A DNA stretch of 64,000 bases, from assembly GCA_947500295.1 (NCBI GenBank), contig CANMRM010000002.1:310001-374000 (forward strand), written 5' to 3'. The notes under the pieces are model-generated. The model saw only the letters and a list, made by a program, of their open reading frames with translations, searched no databases and was not told where the DNA came from. How positions within the stretch are numbered: the stretch's first letter is position 1; each line of letters starts with the position of its first letter. A program made the translations under genes and the position numbers. This DNA comes from an uncultured Kordiimonas sp. (GTDB lineage: Bacteria; Pseudomonadota; Alphaproteobacteria; Sphingomonadales; Kordiimonadaceae). Below are positions 27,650 to 36,464 of this stretch, piece after piece.

Positions 27650-29437
27650 TTGGATTTGTTCGTGGGACAAAAAGTTGCAGACTCCGCGGTCGACAGAACG
27701 CCCACGGCTCCAGTTTCAGATGTCACACACCTGACAGGGACGGTGGCTGTCAGCGCCAACTCAATATTGGATGCCCTGCCATACGGCGTAGTGTGCTTTG
27801 ATGTCCTGGAAAATGGTGATGTTGTTATTGCTGGTGCTAACCCGCAGGCAAAATCCCTGTTTGATATCCAGAGCACTCAACTTTTGCCGGTCTCGCTGGC
27901 TCGTGTCTGGAGCGAGGGTGACCTTGAAAAACTATCAGAAGTGATTCGATTGGCCCACTCACGTCGGCAACCACAGTCGCTTGAGTGGATCAAAACACGG
28001 GACAGCCATGAACATTATCTGACCAGCCATTTGAAACCCGTTTTCAAAGATGCGGGCGATGGCTACCAGGTTTTGTGTACCATTGAAGACCACACCGCAG
28101 AAAAACTGGCTGAAAAAAATATCATGCATCATGCTTTTCATGATGCGCTGACGGGGCAGCCCAACCGAGTGCTGTTCCGCAACAAACTGGAAGAAACAGT
28201 TATAAACGGCCAAAGGAGCGATGAACCTTTTGGCTGTGCTGTTTTGGTGGTCAACATTGATCGTTTCCAGCAGATAAATGAAAGCTTTGGGCATAGTGCA
28301 GGAGACCGATTCCTGATTTCCATGGCCTCCACGCTGCGCCGGTGCATTGGCAGCAGCGACATATTGGCCCGCCTTTCGGGAGACGAGTTCGCAATCCTCG
28401 TGCCTGACATGCACGAGATAGATTCTGTCATCGAAACCAGTGACCGCATCCATGAAGCGATGAGACAACCGTACGATCTGGACGGCAATGAAGTGTTCAC
28501 CTCGGTTTCAATTGGTGTTGCCAGTACAATCTCCAGTGCAACGCATCCTGAGGACCTTATTCGGGACGCGGACTTTGCCATGCATCGCGCCAAATTGGCA
28601 GGCAAGGCCAGAACCGAGGTATATCGCAGAGATTCACATCAGGTCGCCCGGTCCCAGTTTCATCTGGAAACAGAGCTGCGCCGGGCAGTTGAACGAGAAG
28701 AATTGCAATTATTCTACCAACCAATCATTGATGTGAGAACATCGGAACTTCGTGGCTTTGAAGCACTGACGCGCTGGCGGCATAAAGATCATGGTATGGT
28801 GTCCCCGGTTGAATTCATTCAACTGGCCGAGGAGACCGGCATCATTGTCCCCTTGGGGCGCTGGGCCTTTGAAGCTGCATGCACATGCCTGAAACACTGG
28901 GAAATGGAAGTCGGGAAAGACAAACTCGTTCCTGTAAACGTGAATGTGTCTGGTGTTCAGTTTGCCCGTGACAATGTGGCAGACATCGTGGAAGCAGCTT
29001 TGGAAAAATACAATTTACCGGGCCATTTGCTGCGCGTCGAACTCACAGAAAGTTCGATCATGGCCAACCCGGAACGTATTTCGGAATCGCTCAATAAAAT
29101 CAGAGCTCTGGGCGTGAAAGTTGCCCTGGATGACTTCGGCACGGGGTACTCTTCCCTCAACTATCTCCACCAGTTTCCAATCGACATCATCAAAATTGAT
29201 CGCGTCTTTATCAACCAGCTCGAACGGGGAAACACCCAGCACAAGATCCTCGACATGATTGGCATGCTTGCGCGCAGTCTGGGCCATGAGGTGGTCGCTG
29301 AAGGCCTGGAAGATACAGACCACATCGCAATGGTGACGGAGATGGGCTTCGCGTTTGCGCAGGGTTTCTATTATTCCGCGCCGGTTTCCAGCTTCGAGGC
29401 ATCAGACATGGTCCGCGGAAACCTGCCCTGGTCTTAA
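27650..29437 (+). CDS. PAS-GGDEF-EAL cyclic di-GMP regulator
   Basis: This 595-residue protein has an N-terminal PAS-like sensor (about residues 30-150), a GGDEF domain and a C-terminal EAL domain. The diguanylate cyclase signature reads SGDEF (RLSGDEFAILV, about 242-246) instead of GGDEF, so cyclase activity is possible but uncertain. The phosphodiesterase half looks intact: EALTRW near residue 371, VNVNVSGVQFA, ELTES and DDFGTGYSSLNYLHQF with its metal ligands. No membrane span is seen, so it is cytoplasmic. A net role in lowering c-di-GMP is the most likely reading. Start codon choice is uncertain (TTG 27650, TTG 27656 or GTG 27662). Confidence 0.92.
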   Translation: MDLFVGQKVADSAVDRTPTAPVSDVTHLTGTVAVSANSILDALPYGVVCFDVLENGDVVIAGANPQAKSLFDIQSTQLLPVSLARVWSEGDLEKLSEVIRLAHSRRQPQSLEWIKTRDSHEHYLTSHLKPVFKDAGDGYQVLCTIEDHTAEKLAEKNIMHHAFHDALTGQPNRVLFRNKLEETVINGQRSDEPFGCAVLVVNIDRFQQINESFGHSAGDRFLISMASTLRRCIGSSDILARLSGDEFAILVPDMHEIDSVIETSDRIHEAMRQPYDLDGNEVFTSVSIGVASTISSATHPEDLIRDADFAMHRAKLAGKARTEVYRRDSHQVARSQFHLETELRRAVEREELQLFYQPIIDVRTSELRGFEALTRWRHKDHGMVSPVEFIQLAEETGIIVPLGRWAFEAACTCLKHWEMEVGKDKLVPVNVNVSGVQFARDNVADIVEAALEKYNLPGHLLRVELTESSIMANPERISESLNKIRALGVKVALDDFGTGYSSLNYLHQFPIDIIKIDRVFINQLERGNTQHKILDMIGMLARSLGHEVVAEGLEDTDHIAMVTEMGFAFAQGFYYSAPVSSFEASDMVRGNLPWS

Positions 29438-29516
29438 CGCAACCGCGGCCCTTGAAGCTTTCGCTTCGCCTCACCAAATAAGCATTAGAATAAACCGCTT
29501 CTCCAAGAGGAAGATT

Positions 29517-30134
29517 ATGAGCGAGGATACCGCCAAAGCCGAATCGGCAGACCAATCCCCTGCCAAGAAAACAACCAAGCCACGTGCGTCTACAAAAAAG
29601 GCGTCGGCAGGCTCGGCAAAACCAGCGGCCAAAAAACCCGCAGCCCGGAGAAAGCCAGCAGCGGAAAAAAAGGTGGCCGGCACTTCAACACCAAAAAAGA
29701 CTGAGAAAGCAATCAGTCCTGAAGTGGACGAGGCGAAAACCTCGGACGAGACGTCAAAAAAAGAAGCGCCGCAGCAAACGACAGAAGATTTAACAGGAGG
29801 CACCACCATGAGCAGTGAGCATCAAGCATCACAGTCCCAAACGAATTCGTCCCAGTTGATGGAAGACCTGAAAGGCAGAGACTGGCCCCAAATTGTCAAG
29901 CGTGCCTTTTTCATGTTTTTCTTTGGCGTATTGGGGTGGGTGAGCCTTTCGCTGGCATTTTTCCTGGCGGCAGCACAGGTGCTCTTCACCATCTTCGCCG
30001 GGGAGGCCAACAGCAACCTCACACGCGTCATAAAGCAATTTGCGAACTATATTCACGACGTGTTGAATTATCTGAGCTTCGCAACCGACGAAACACCCTT
30101 CCCGTTTGATCGGAAATGGCCAGACGCCGATTAG
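29517..30134 (+). CDS. DUF4389 membrane protein with histone-H1-like Lys/Ala-rich N-terminus
   Basis: The C-terminal half (about residues 115-200) is a DUF4389 domain: a hydrophobic hairpin AFFMFFFGVLGWVSLSLAFFLAAAQVLFTI followed by the signature FANYIHDVLNYLSFATDETPFPF. The first 97 residues are low-complexity Lys/Ala/Pro (AKKPAARRKPAAEKK), like histone H1 tails. A second in-frame ATG at 29808 has a perfect AGGAGG 7 bp upstream and would yield a 108-residue DUF4389-only protein. ATG 29517 also has AAGAGGAAG upstream. Either both forms are made or only the short one is translated. Function is unknown. Confidence 0.8.
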   Translation: MSEDTAKAESADQSPAKKTTKPRASTKKASAGSAKPAAKKPAARRKPAAEKKVAGTSTPKKTEKAISPEVDEAKTSDETSKKEAPQQTTEDLTGGTTMSSEHQASQSQTNSSQLMEDLKGRDWPQIVKRAFFMFFFGVLGWVSLSLAFFLAAAQVLFTIFAGEANSNLTRVIKQFANYIHDVLNYLSFATDETPFPFDRKWPDAD

Positions 30135-30152
30135 CAATCGACGACCAAGGGG

Positions 30153-30248
30153 TCACATATTTGATGCCGAAAACAGCATTTGTGATCCCAGGTAAATAAC
30201 GATCATTGCAGCCAGTGCGGTGATCATGGCTTTTACTAGGTCAAACAT
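30153..30248 (-). CDS. 31-residue small membrane protein downstream of glycerophosphodiesterase
   Basis: A short frame whose sequence begins MFDLVKAMITALAAMIVIYLG and ends QMLFSASNM. Residues 8-27 form one hydrophobic span. ATG 30248 is 17 nt after the stop of the glycerophosphodiesterase gene, with CAGGAA about 6 nt upstream, so translation coupled to that gene is plausible. I do not recognise a family. It is well below usual gene-calling cut-offs. Confidence 0.55.
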   Translation of the reverse strand: MFDLVKAMITALAAMIVIYLGSQMLFSASNM

Positions 30249-30265
30249 GGCGTTCCTGCGGTAAT

Positions 30266-31231
30266 TTACTGAAGCATCTCTCGCCGAACATCAACAGCTG
30301 TTGTTGGGAAATCCGTAAACAATCCATCAATGCCGGCGCCGAACAACAGTTTAAGCTCCTGCTCGGCTGATTCAAAGCCTTTTGGCAACGCATCATTACG
30401 CGCTGTCCAGACATGAACCACTTTTTCTGCAGAATGCAGTCTCTCCACCAGGCCGTTGGACTTAAAATTCTGGTCAAAAAGCAGGGCCTTATTCAATCCA
30501 TAGCCGTCAACAACATCATAATAGTCTGCAAGATTTACATCCAAAACGAACCACTGCGATTGCTCGTCAAAAGCACCGGCAACAAGCAACACCAGGGGCG
30601 CGTTGGTTTTCCCGGCGATTTCCCGCACAAATTCTCCATCAAAGCATTGAAAAAACACAGGAATACCGCTGTCCGTCAAGGGTGCAAACGCCGACGCAAG
30701 CGTGTCTGAGAGATCCGGATCAACCTCTGATTTGAAAAGATCGGGCCGCTTCATTTCGATGTGAAGACCCACTGTTTTGCCTTGTGCGCCAGCGTCTCTT
30801 ACAACCTCGATGATTTCATCAAAAGTCGGAATCTCATACTGATCGTTGAACGACGTATCACGGCCCGGAAAAGGCTGCCGTGCCCTCAACGTTTTCAATT
30901 CAGCGAGGGTAAAATCCATGACGAACCAATCCGTCTTGTCACCGACTGTACGCTTTCGATCCGCGAATTCCGGCTTGCTCGCAACGTTGGTCGTGGATGA
31001 AAGATAGATATCATGCCTGGCAACAAGCACACCGTCTTTTGTCATCACCAGATCCGGCTCAATGAAATCAGCCCCCTGCTCTATGCCAAGCCGGTAAGCC
31101 TCAAGGGTGTGTTCGGGAAGATAACCGCTTGCGCCGCGGTGGGCGATAATGATGGGCTCTTCCGCTGAGGCTGCCACACCAGGCCAAAACCAAACAGTCA
31201 CCAGAACCAATAGATTCAATATAGCGCGCAC
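30266..31231 (-). CDS. Secreted glycerophosphodiester phosphodiesterase (GlpQ-like)
   Basis: This enzyme hydrolyses glycerophosphodiesters to glycerol 3-phosphate and an alcohol. GTG 31231 has AAGGAGA 7 nt upstream and gives 321 residues beginning with a clear signal peptide (RAILNLLVLVTVWFWPGVAASA). An upstream TTG-type extension is less likely. The GDPD TIM barrel carries IIAHRGASGYLPEHTLEAY (catalytic His, Arg, Glu), FIEPDLVMTKDGVLVARHD and HIEMKRPDLF, all typical of periplasmic GlpQ rather than UgpQ. It probably scavenges phospholipid head groups. A 31-residue frame follows. Confidence 0.93.
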   Translation of the reverse strand: MRAILNLLVLVTVWFWPGVAASAEEPIIIAHRGASGYLPEHTLEAYRLGIEQGADFIEPDLVMTKDGVLVARHDIYLSSTTNVASKPEFADRKRTVGDKTDWFVMDFTLAELKTLRARQPFPGRDTSFNDQYEIPTFDEIIEVVRDAGAQGKTVGLHIEMKRPDLFKSEVDPDLSDTLASAFAPLTDSGIPVFFQCFDGEFVREIAGKTNAPLVLLVAGAFDEQSQWFVLDVNLADYYDVVDGYGLNKALLFDQNFKSNGLVERLHSAEKVVHVWTARNDALPKGFESAEQELKLLFGAGIDGLFTDFPTTAVDVRREMLQ

Positions 31232-31363
31232 AAGCTGCTCTCCTTCACTGCATCTGGGGACCCTAGACCAGTTCATTCAATGAGCCAAGTCGGCACAGCA
31301 AGGCAGCAACTCGGCACTTGACCCCAAGCAAATCATGCTATCTTTAGATGTCAGGAGAGTGAC

Positions 31364-31804
31364 ATGGATTTAGTCCAGATAGGCGGTTCGCTGATCGCAA
31401 TCATAGTATTGGCCGTGATTGCCGCGCGCTTGTTCCCGGTGAAGGGCGGGCTGACCCGCGAACGTGTCCTCCGTAATGTCAGGCGATTTTGCCCTGACAT
31501 TGAGTTTGAAGTCGTCTCTGCCAAGGTGTTTATCGGTACAAAGGGCGAGGCCGCGGTGCTTCTTTTTCCTGATCCGCACGATGGTGTTGCAGTGGCAACT
31601 GCTCTGGGTGACCGGGTGGTCGTACGGCACATAGAGGATCTGTCCACAATTACCGCATCCAGAAACAAAAGTGGTCTGACAGTAGACACGCATGACTTTA
31701 CACAACCCACTGTCGCCCTTGATCTGCCTGAGGAACAGGTGTCCGACTTGATGGCATTGCTAACCACCGAACAAAGCATTTCGGGAGGCCCCTTGCATGC
31801 TTGA
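31364..31804 (+). CDS. Hypothetical membrane-anchored protein
   Basis: I do not recognise a family. The 146-residue protein has one N-terminal span (about residues 5-24, VQIGGSLIAIIVLAVIAARLF) and a soluble cytoplasmic or periplasmic domain with alternating beta-type segments (DIEFEVVSAKVFIGTKGEAAVLLF). AGGAGAG lies just upstream of ATG 31364. Its last 8 bp overlap the fatty acid hydroxylase gene in ATGCTTGA form, so the two are translationally coupled and may work together at the membrane. Confidence 0.75.
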   Translation: MDLVQIGGSLIAIIVLAVIAARLFPVKGGLTRERVLRNVRRFCPDIEFEVVSAKVFIGTKGEAAVLLFPDPHDGVAVATALGDRVVVRHIEDLSTITASRNKSGLTVDTHDFTQPTVALDLPEEQVSDLMALLTTEQSISGGPLHA

Positions 31805-32717
31805 TCTGCCCGACCCCACACAGCTCGCGGTGCCTGCATTTGTCCTGCTGGTTCTGGCGGAGATATTTTACGGATGGAAAACCGGTCGCGCCCGCTTTGA
31901 GGGCAAAGATACAATGACATCTTTGATCATGGGGCTCGGCAGCACCGTCTCAGGCGCCTTGACGGCTGCGCTTGCCATCGGATTCTCATACTGGGTTTGG
32001 GCCAACTTCGCATTGTTTGATCTGGGAGCGGCCTGGTGGGTTTTTGTACTTGCCTTTGTACTGGATGACCTCGCTTACTATTGGATACACCGGATGGGAC
32101 ACCGCATGCGCTGGATGTGGGCCGCGCATGTCATTCACCATTCCAGTCAACACTATAATCTCTCAACAGCGCTTAGACAGACCTGGACCGGGCAATTCAC
32201 ACCGGGCATCCTGTTTAAAATGCCGATCTTCCTGCTTGGTGTGGAGCCCGCAATCGTCTTTTTCTGCGCCGGCATTAACTTGATTTACCAGTTCTGGATT
32301 CACACCGAAGCGATCGACAAAATGCCGCGCTGGTTTGAGTATCTGTTCAACACCCCAAGCCATCACAGGGTACATCACGCCAACAACCCGCGGTATCTTG
32401 ATGCAAATTATGCCGGTGTTTTCATGGTTTGGGACCGCATGTTCGGTTCGTTCATTCCGGAAGAAAAAACGGAACCCTGTCGGTATGGCCTCGTGACCGA
32501 CCTGGGAACCTTCAATCCGCTAAGAGTAGCGCTCCATGAATGGGTCGGTATTTTCAAGGACATCTGGCATGCCGCCACATGGCGTGACCGCATGCTTTTT
32601 CTTCTCGCGCCTCCGGGCTGGACACCTGACGGCAGCCGCATGACCAGTGATATGATCCGCAGTGCGTGGTTAGAAAGAAACAAAGCGAAGTCTAAAGACC
32701 CTACCCCAGCGGACTGA
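31797..32717 (+). CDS. Sterol desaturase / fatty acid hydroxylase family protein
   Basis: A 306-residue integral membrane di-iron oxygenase. The eight-histidine signature is complete: HRMGHR (about residue 99), HVIHHSSQHYN (about 110) and HHRVHHANN (about 188), with four hydrophobic segments around it (for example FVLLVLAEIFYGW and WWVFVLAFVLDDLAYYWIH). Members hydroxylate or desaturate sterols, carotenoids or alkyl glycerols; the substrate here is not predictable. It overlaps the preceding hypothetical gene by 8 bp. Confidence 0.92.
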   Translation: MLDLPDPTQLAVPAFVLLVLAEIFYGWKTGRARFEGKDTMTSLIMGLGSTVSGALTAALAIGFSYWVWANFALFDLGAAWWVFVLAFVLDDLAYYWIHRMGHRMRWMWAAHVIHHSSQHYNLSTALRQTWTGQFTPGILFKMPIFLLGVEPAIVFFCAGINLIYQFWIHTEAIDKMPRWFEYLFNTPSHHRVHHANNPRYLDANYAGVFMVWDRMFGSFIPEEKTEPCRYGLVTDLGTFNPLRVALHEWVGIFKDIWHAATWRDRMLFLLAPPGWTPDGSRMTSDMIRSAWLERNKAKSKDPTPAD

Positions 32718-32827
32718 CTTGGCCAATCAACCTGTCGCCTCACCCCCCGAACGAAACCGTTTGCCGCCTGAAAGCTGCGAGGTCAAGCTAACTTGTATAT
32801 TTTCTCTAAAACAATGAGGGGAAGACG

Positions 32828-33754
32828 GTGTTTTGTTCGGCTTATTCGTTTGGACCAAAACTCAAAACATTCTGGCTAATTATCGCGACCATTATGCTGA
32901 ATGGCATATACGGAACGGCGTTGGCAGGCGAGCACCGGCCTGTATTTTCGCCAAGTGGCAACGAGTTGATCTTCATGGCCCAGTCCTCTGAAACAGCGGG
33001 CGACTGGGAGCTATATCTAATGACAATAGATGGCAGGAATTTACGCCGATTAACCAACCACGCTGGCTGGGATGGCTATGCCGTGTGGAGCCCGGACGGC
33101 AACTCCATTGTCTTTGACCAAGCAGACGCGGGAGAAGGCCAAAGGAAAGCCCCGATGCTCTTGGACATCAAAACCGGCCTTTCCCGCTCCCTCGGGAATT
33201 TCGAGGGCTGGCTATCAGTAAACGACTGGCATGACGAGAAGCTACTCGCCTTCTGGGAAAATGAAGGCCAGCGTGATTTGTTCCTGATAGATAAAGCCGG
33301 AGTTGTCATACAGCGCCTTACCGAAACACCAGACCAGTCCGAACATGATGCTCATTTTTCCCCCGACGGCTCAAAGGTAGTCTTTGCGTCCGGCCCCAGT
33401 GAGGGAAATGGCGATACGACACTTGAAATGATCAACCTAATGAATGGCGAACGCTCTGTCCTCAAAAGCTCCTCAGGTCGAATCTATGGGCTGGATTGGG
33501 CGCCTGATGGTCAGTCTGTTGCCTACACAGACTCTCCAGACGGTGAGGATGACGATGCGGACGTTTTTGTTTTCAGGCTAAATACCCGTGAAACCCTTCA
33601 ATGCACAGATAACGACGCCTGGGATCACATGCCAGTGTGGTCAGCAGACGGCACATCTATCCTCTTCACTTCTTATCGCACAGGAACAGAACATATGTAC
33701 CTCGCCAAATGCGGCCAGAAACCTATGCGTCTTTGGTCAGGTCACCCGGACTAG
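32828..33754 (+). CDS. Exported TolB-like beta-propeller protein
   Basis: A 308-residue protein with an N-terminal hydrophobic segment (LKTFWLIIATIMLNGIYGTALA) that looks like a signal peptide or anchor, followed by PD40/WD40-like TolB repeats with the recurring FSPSGNELIFM, WSPDGNSIVFD, FSPDGSKVVFA, WAPDGQSVAYT and WSADGTSILFT blades. It is likely a periplasmic propeller. It is not next to tol-pal genes, so it is not TolB itself; ligand and role are unknown. GTG 32828 has GAGGGGAAG upstream. Confidence 0.85.
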   Translation: MFCSAYSFGPKLKTFWLIIATIMLNGIYGTALAGEHRPVFSPSGNELIFMAQSSETAGDWELYLMTIDGRNLRRLTNHAGWDGYAVWSPDGNSIVFDQADAGEGQRKAPMLLDIKTGLSRSLGNFEGWLSVNDWHDEKLLAFWENEGQRDLFLIDKAGVVIQRLTETPDQSEHDAHFSPDGSKVVFASGPSEGNGDTTLEMINLMNGERSVLKSSSGRIYGLDWAPDGQSVAYTDSPDGEDDDADVFVFRLNTRETLQCTDNDAWDHMPVWSADGTSILFTSYRTGTEHMYLAKCGQKPMRLWSGHPD

Positions 33755-33757
33755 GGG

Positions 33758-33937
33758 CTAGGTAACGTCGGTCCGTGTAGCGGAAAACTTGTCGATCAGA
33801 AAACCGACCACACCCCCCAGAATTCCGCCGCCAAGCGCCTCCAGGCTGGGAATGTAGGGCAACCACAAGCCAACAATAACACCAGCCAGCAAGCCAGCAA
33901 AAACCATGATCCCGGTTACGGTGGGTTTCTTTTCCAT
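33758..33937 (-). CDS. 59-residue small membrane protein
   Basis: The frame starts MEKKPTVTGIMVFAGLLAG and ends DKFSATRTDVT. It has two hydrophobic segments (residues 9-27 and 34-47), the second glycine-rich (LGGGILGGVVGFL), separated by a short loop LPYIP. AAAGGA lies about 9 nt upstream of ATG 33937. It converges on the TolB-like gene with a 3-bp gap. No family is recognised; a two-helix membrane hairpin is the structural prediction. Confidence 0.6.
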   Translation of the reverse strand: MEKKPTVTGIMVFAGLLAGVIVGLWLPYIPSLEALGGGILGGVVGFLIDKFSATRTDVT

Positions 33938-34104
33938 ATGGCAGGGTCCTTTCGCCGCCCTGTTATAGAGTTCCTTACCTCTGCGTCAAACATTTAACGC
34001 TTGCGAAACCGCGGCATTTTAGCCATTGTCCCGGCAAAATACGAAGTGCCTTCGTGGGTCCAGAATGGCGTCATCCCCAGCGCCATTAGTTTAAGGAGAA
34101 ACGT

Positions 34105-35286
34105 ATGTCTCAGGAAAAAATTGCAATCGTTGGTATGGCCAGAACCCCAATGGGTGGCCTGCTCGGCGATATCTCATCTGTTGCCGCATCAGACCTCGGT
34201 GCAACCGCTATAACAGCGGCGCTGGAAAATGCGGGCATAGAAGGTGATGCGATTGACGAAACAATTATGGGTTGCGTGCTGCCTGCTGGTCAGGGACAAG
34301 CACCTGCCCGTCAAGCAAGCATCAAGGCGGGCATCCCGACATCCGCGGGCGCTGTGACGGTGAACAAGGTTTGCGGGTCAGGTATGAAGTCCATGATGCT
34401 GGCGCACGACAGCCTGCTGGTTGGCAGCAATGATGTCGTGGTTGCCGGTGGCATGGAAAGCATGTCCCAGGCCCCTCACCTCATGCCATCAGCACGCACC
34501 GGTACAAAATTTGGCAACACCCAGCTTGTTGACCATATGGCTTTTGACGGCCTCACTGACGCCTATGAAGGCGGTCCTATGGGCAATTTTGCTGAACTGT
34601 GCGCAGAGCACTATCAGTTCACACGGGAATCACAGGACGCCTACGCAATCGAATCTCTGAAGCGTGCACAGCGTGCGATCGAAAACGGTAGTTTTGAAGG
34701 TGAAGTTGTTCCGGTTACGGTGAAGACGCGCAAGGGTGATGTCGAAGTCAGTCAAGACGAACAGCCTATGAAAGCCCGGCTTGATAAAATTCCGACCCTG
34801 CGGCCCGCCTTCAAAAAAGACGGCACCGTTACGGCTGCCAATGCCAGCTCCATCTCGGACGGAGCGGCAGCGGTCGTCATGATGTCAGGGTCCGAAGCGG
34901 AAAAACGTGGCCTGAAACCTCTCGCCCATGTCGTTGCTCATGCCAGCCATGCGCATGAGCCAGAGTGGTTTACGACAGCGCCAGTTAATGCGGTCAAGAA
35001 AGTCATGGAAAAAGCAGGCTGGACTGTGGACGATGTGGACCTGTTTGAGATCAATGAAGCTTTTGCAGTTGTGCCAATGGCAGCCATGCAAGAGCTTGGT
35101 ATCGACCATGAGAAAGTGAACGTGAATGGCGGCGCGTGCGCGCTTGGTCACCCGATCGGCGCATCGGGAACACGCATTTGCGTTACACTCGTGAACGCGC
35201 TTCGCAAACGCGGCCTGAAAAAAGGCATTGCCAGCCTTTGCATTGGCGGCGGCGAAGCCACCGCGATGGCTATCGAGCTCGCTTAA
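34105..35286 (+). CDS. Acetyl-CoA C-acetyltransferase (thiolase)
   Basis: A 393-residue type II thiolase that condenses two acetyl-CoA or cleaves beta-ketoacyl-CoA. Catalytic residues are in place: Cys90 in NKVCGSGMKS, His349 in CALGHPIGASG and Cys379 in CIGGGEA. AAGGAGAAACG precedes ATG 34105. An acyl-CoA dehydrogenase gene begins 29 bp downstream, so the pair probably serves beta-oxidation or amino acid degradation; thiolase size and context do not separate biosynthetic from degradative use. Confidence 0.95.
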   Translation: MSQEKIAIVGMARTPMGGLLGDISSVAASDLGATAITAALENAGIEGDAIDETIMGCVLPAGQGQAPARQASIKAGIPTSAGAVTVNKVCGSGMKSMMLAHDSLLVGSNDVVVAGGMESMSQAPHLMPSARTGTKFGNTQLVDHMAFDGLTDAYEGGPMGNFAELCAEHYQFTRESQDAYAIESLKRAQRAIENGSFEGEVVPVTVKTRKGDVEVSQDEQPMKARLDKIPTLRPAFKKDGTVTAANASSISDGAAAVVMMSGSEAEKRGLKPLAHVVAHASHAHEPEWFTTAPVNAVKKVMEKAGWTVDDVDLFEINEAFAVVPMAAMQELGIDHEKVNVNGGACALGHPIGASGTRICVTLVNALRKRGLKKGIASLCIGGGEATAMAIELA

Positions 35287-35315
35287 GCCTAACAACATGC
35301 CTGGAGGCGACAAGA

Positions 35316-36449
35316 ATGCTGACAGAAGAACAACGCATGGTGCAGGACATGGCCCGTGCATTTGCGCGGGACGAGATTGTACCCCGTGCAGGCGACTGGG
35401 AAAAAGCGGGCGAAATCCCGATGGAGTTCCTGCGCGAAATGGGGGCGTTGGGCCTTATGGGCATGACTGTTCCGGAGGAATGGGACGGGGCAGCCACCGA
35501 CTACACGTCTTATGCGTTGGCGCTTGTTGAAATTGCAGGCGGCGATGGTGGCCTGTCCACGCTGATGAGCGTCAATAACGCACCTGTATGTGCCGCCATT
35601 CTGGCGAATGGTACTGACGCCCAGAAAGAACAGTTTCTTAAGCCTCTCGCGCGCGGCGACATGATCGGAGCGTTTTGTCTTACCGAACCTCAAGCCGGAT
35701 CAGATGCTTCGCAGCTGAAAACCAAAGCTGCGCGCACCAACAGTGGCTGGAAACTCAACGGCACCAAACAATTTATTACATCCGGCAAAATTGCAGGGGT
35801 GGCAATTGTCTTCGCCGTGACGGACCCCGAAGCAGGTAAGAAAGGCCTGTCCGCTTTTCTGGTGCCAACCGATACACCGGGCTATTCAGTCGCCAGCGTC
35901 GAGCACAAACTCGGTCAAAAGTCTTCAGACACGTGCCAGATTGTGTTTGAGGACATGGAGGTGCCAACGGACTGCCTGTTGGGCGCTGAAGGGGACGGCT
36001 ACAAGATCGCTCTCTCGAACCTTGAAACAGGGCGTATCGGCATTGCCGCCCAGTCCGTGGGTATGGCCAAGGCGGCATACGAGTATGCACTGTCGTACGC
36101 AAAGGAGCGTGAAACATTCGGTCAGGCGATCATTGACCATCAGGCTGTCGGGTTCCGGCTGGCAGATATGGCAACCGAGCTACGGGCGGCAGAACTGATG
36201 GTTCTGGATGCGGCGGCCAAGAAGGACGCGGGCGAGCCCTGCCTGAAAGAAGCCTGCATGGCAAAACTGTTTGCCAGTGAAACCGCCGAAAAAATCTGCT
36301 CCGCTGCCATTCAGGTACTGGGTGGGTATGGGTATCTCTCTGAATACCCTGTAGAGCGCATCTACCGCGACGTGAAAGTATGCCAGATATACGAAGGCAC
36401 ATCCGACATCCAGCGTATTGTGATCCAGCGTCAGCTTAAGGCAAGCTAA
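35316..36449 (+). CDS. Acyl-CoA dehydrogenase
   Basis: An FAD-dependent alpha,beta-dehydrogenase of 377 residues from ATG 35316 (CTGGAGGCG upstream). Domain order is N-terminal helices (LTEEQRMVQDMARAFARDE), the beta domain with the FAD signature GAFCLTEPQAGSDASQL, and the C-terminal helical domain with LGGYGYLSEYPVERIYRD. The catalytic base is Glu360 in YEGTSDIQR, the position used by short- and medium-chain acyl-CoA dehydrogenases. It follows the thiolase in one operon. Chain-length preference cannot be read from the sequence. Confidence 0.95.
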   Translation: MLTEEQRMVQDMARAFARDEIVPRAGDWEKAGEIPMEFLREMGALGLMGMTVPEEWDGAATDYTSYALALVEIAGGDGGLSTLMSVNNAPVCAAILANGTDAQKEQFLKPLARGDMIGAFCLTEPQAGSDASQLKTKAARTNSGWKLNGTKQFITSGKIAGVAIVFAVTDPEAGKKGLSAFLVPTDTPGYSVASVEHKLGQKSSDTCQIVFEDMEVPTDCLLGAEGDGYKIALSNLETGRIGIAAQSVGMAKAAYEYALSYAKERETFGQAIIDHQAVGFRLADMATELRAAELMVLDAAAKKDAGEPCLKEACMAKLFASETAEKICSAAIQVLGGYGYLSEYPVERIYRDVKVCQIYEGTSDIQRIVIQRQLKAS

Positions 36450-36464
36450 CGCTGGCAATGCGCC

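Noticed and set aside
29355-29516. Upstream extension of the DUF4389 gene into the GGDEF/EAL gene
   Set aside because: This frame overlaps the end of the EAL domain; ATG 29517 with AAGAGGAAG is the first sensible start.
32828-33754. TolB identity for the propeller genes at 32828 and 38696
   Set aside because: Both contain PD40 repeats but neither is next to tolQRA or pal, and neither shows the TolB N-terminal domain.
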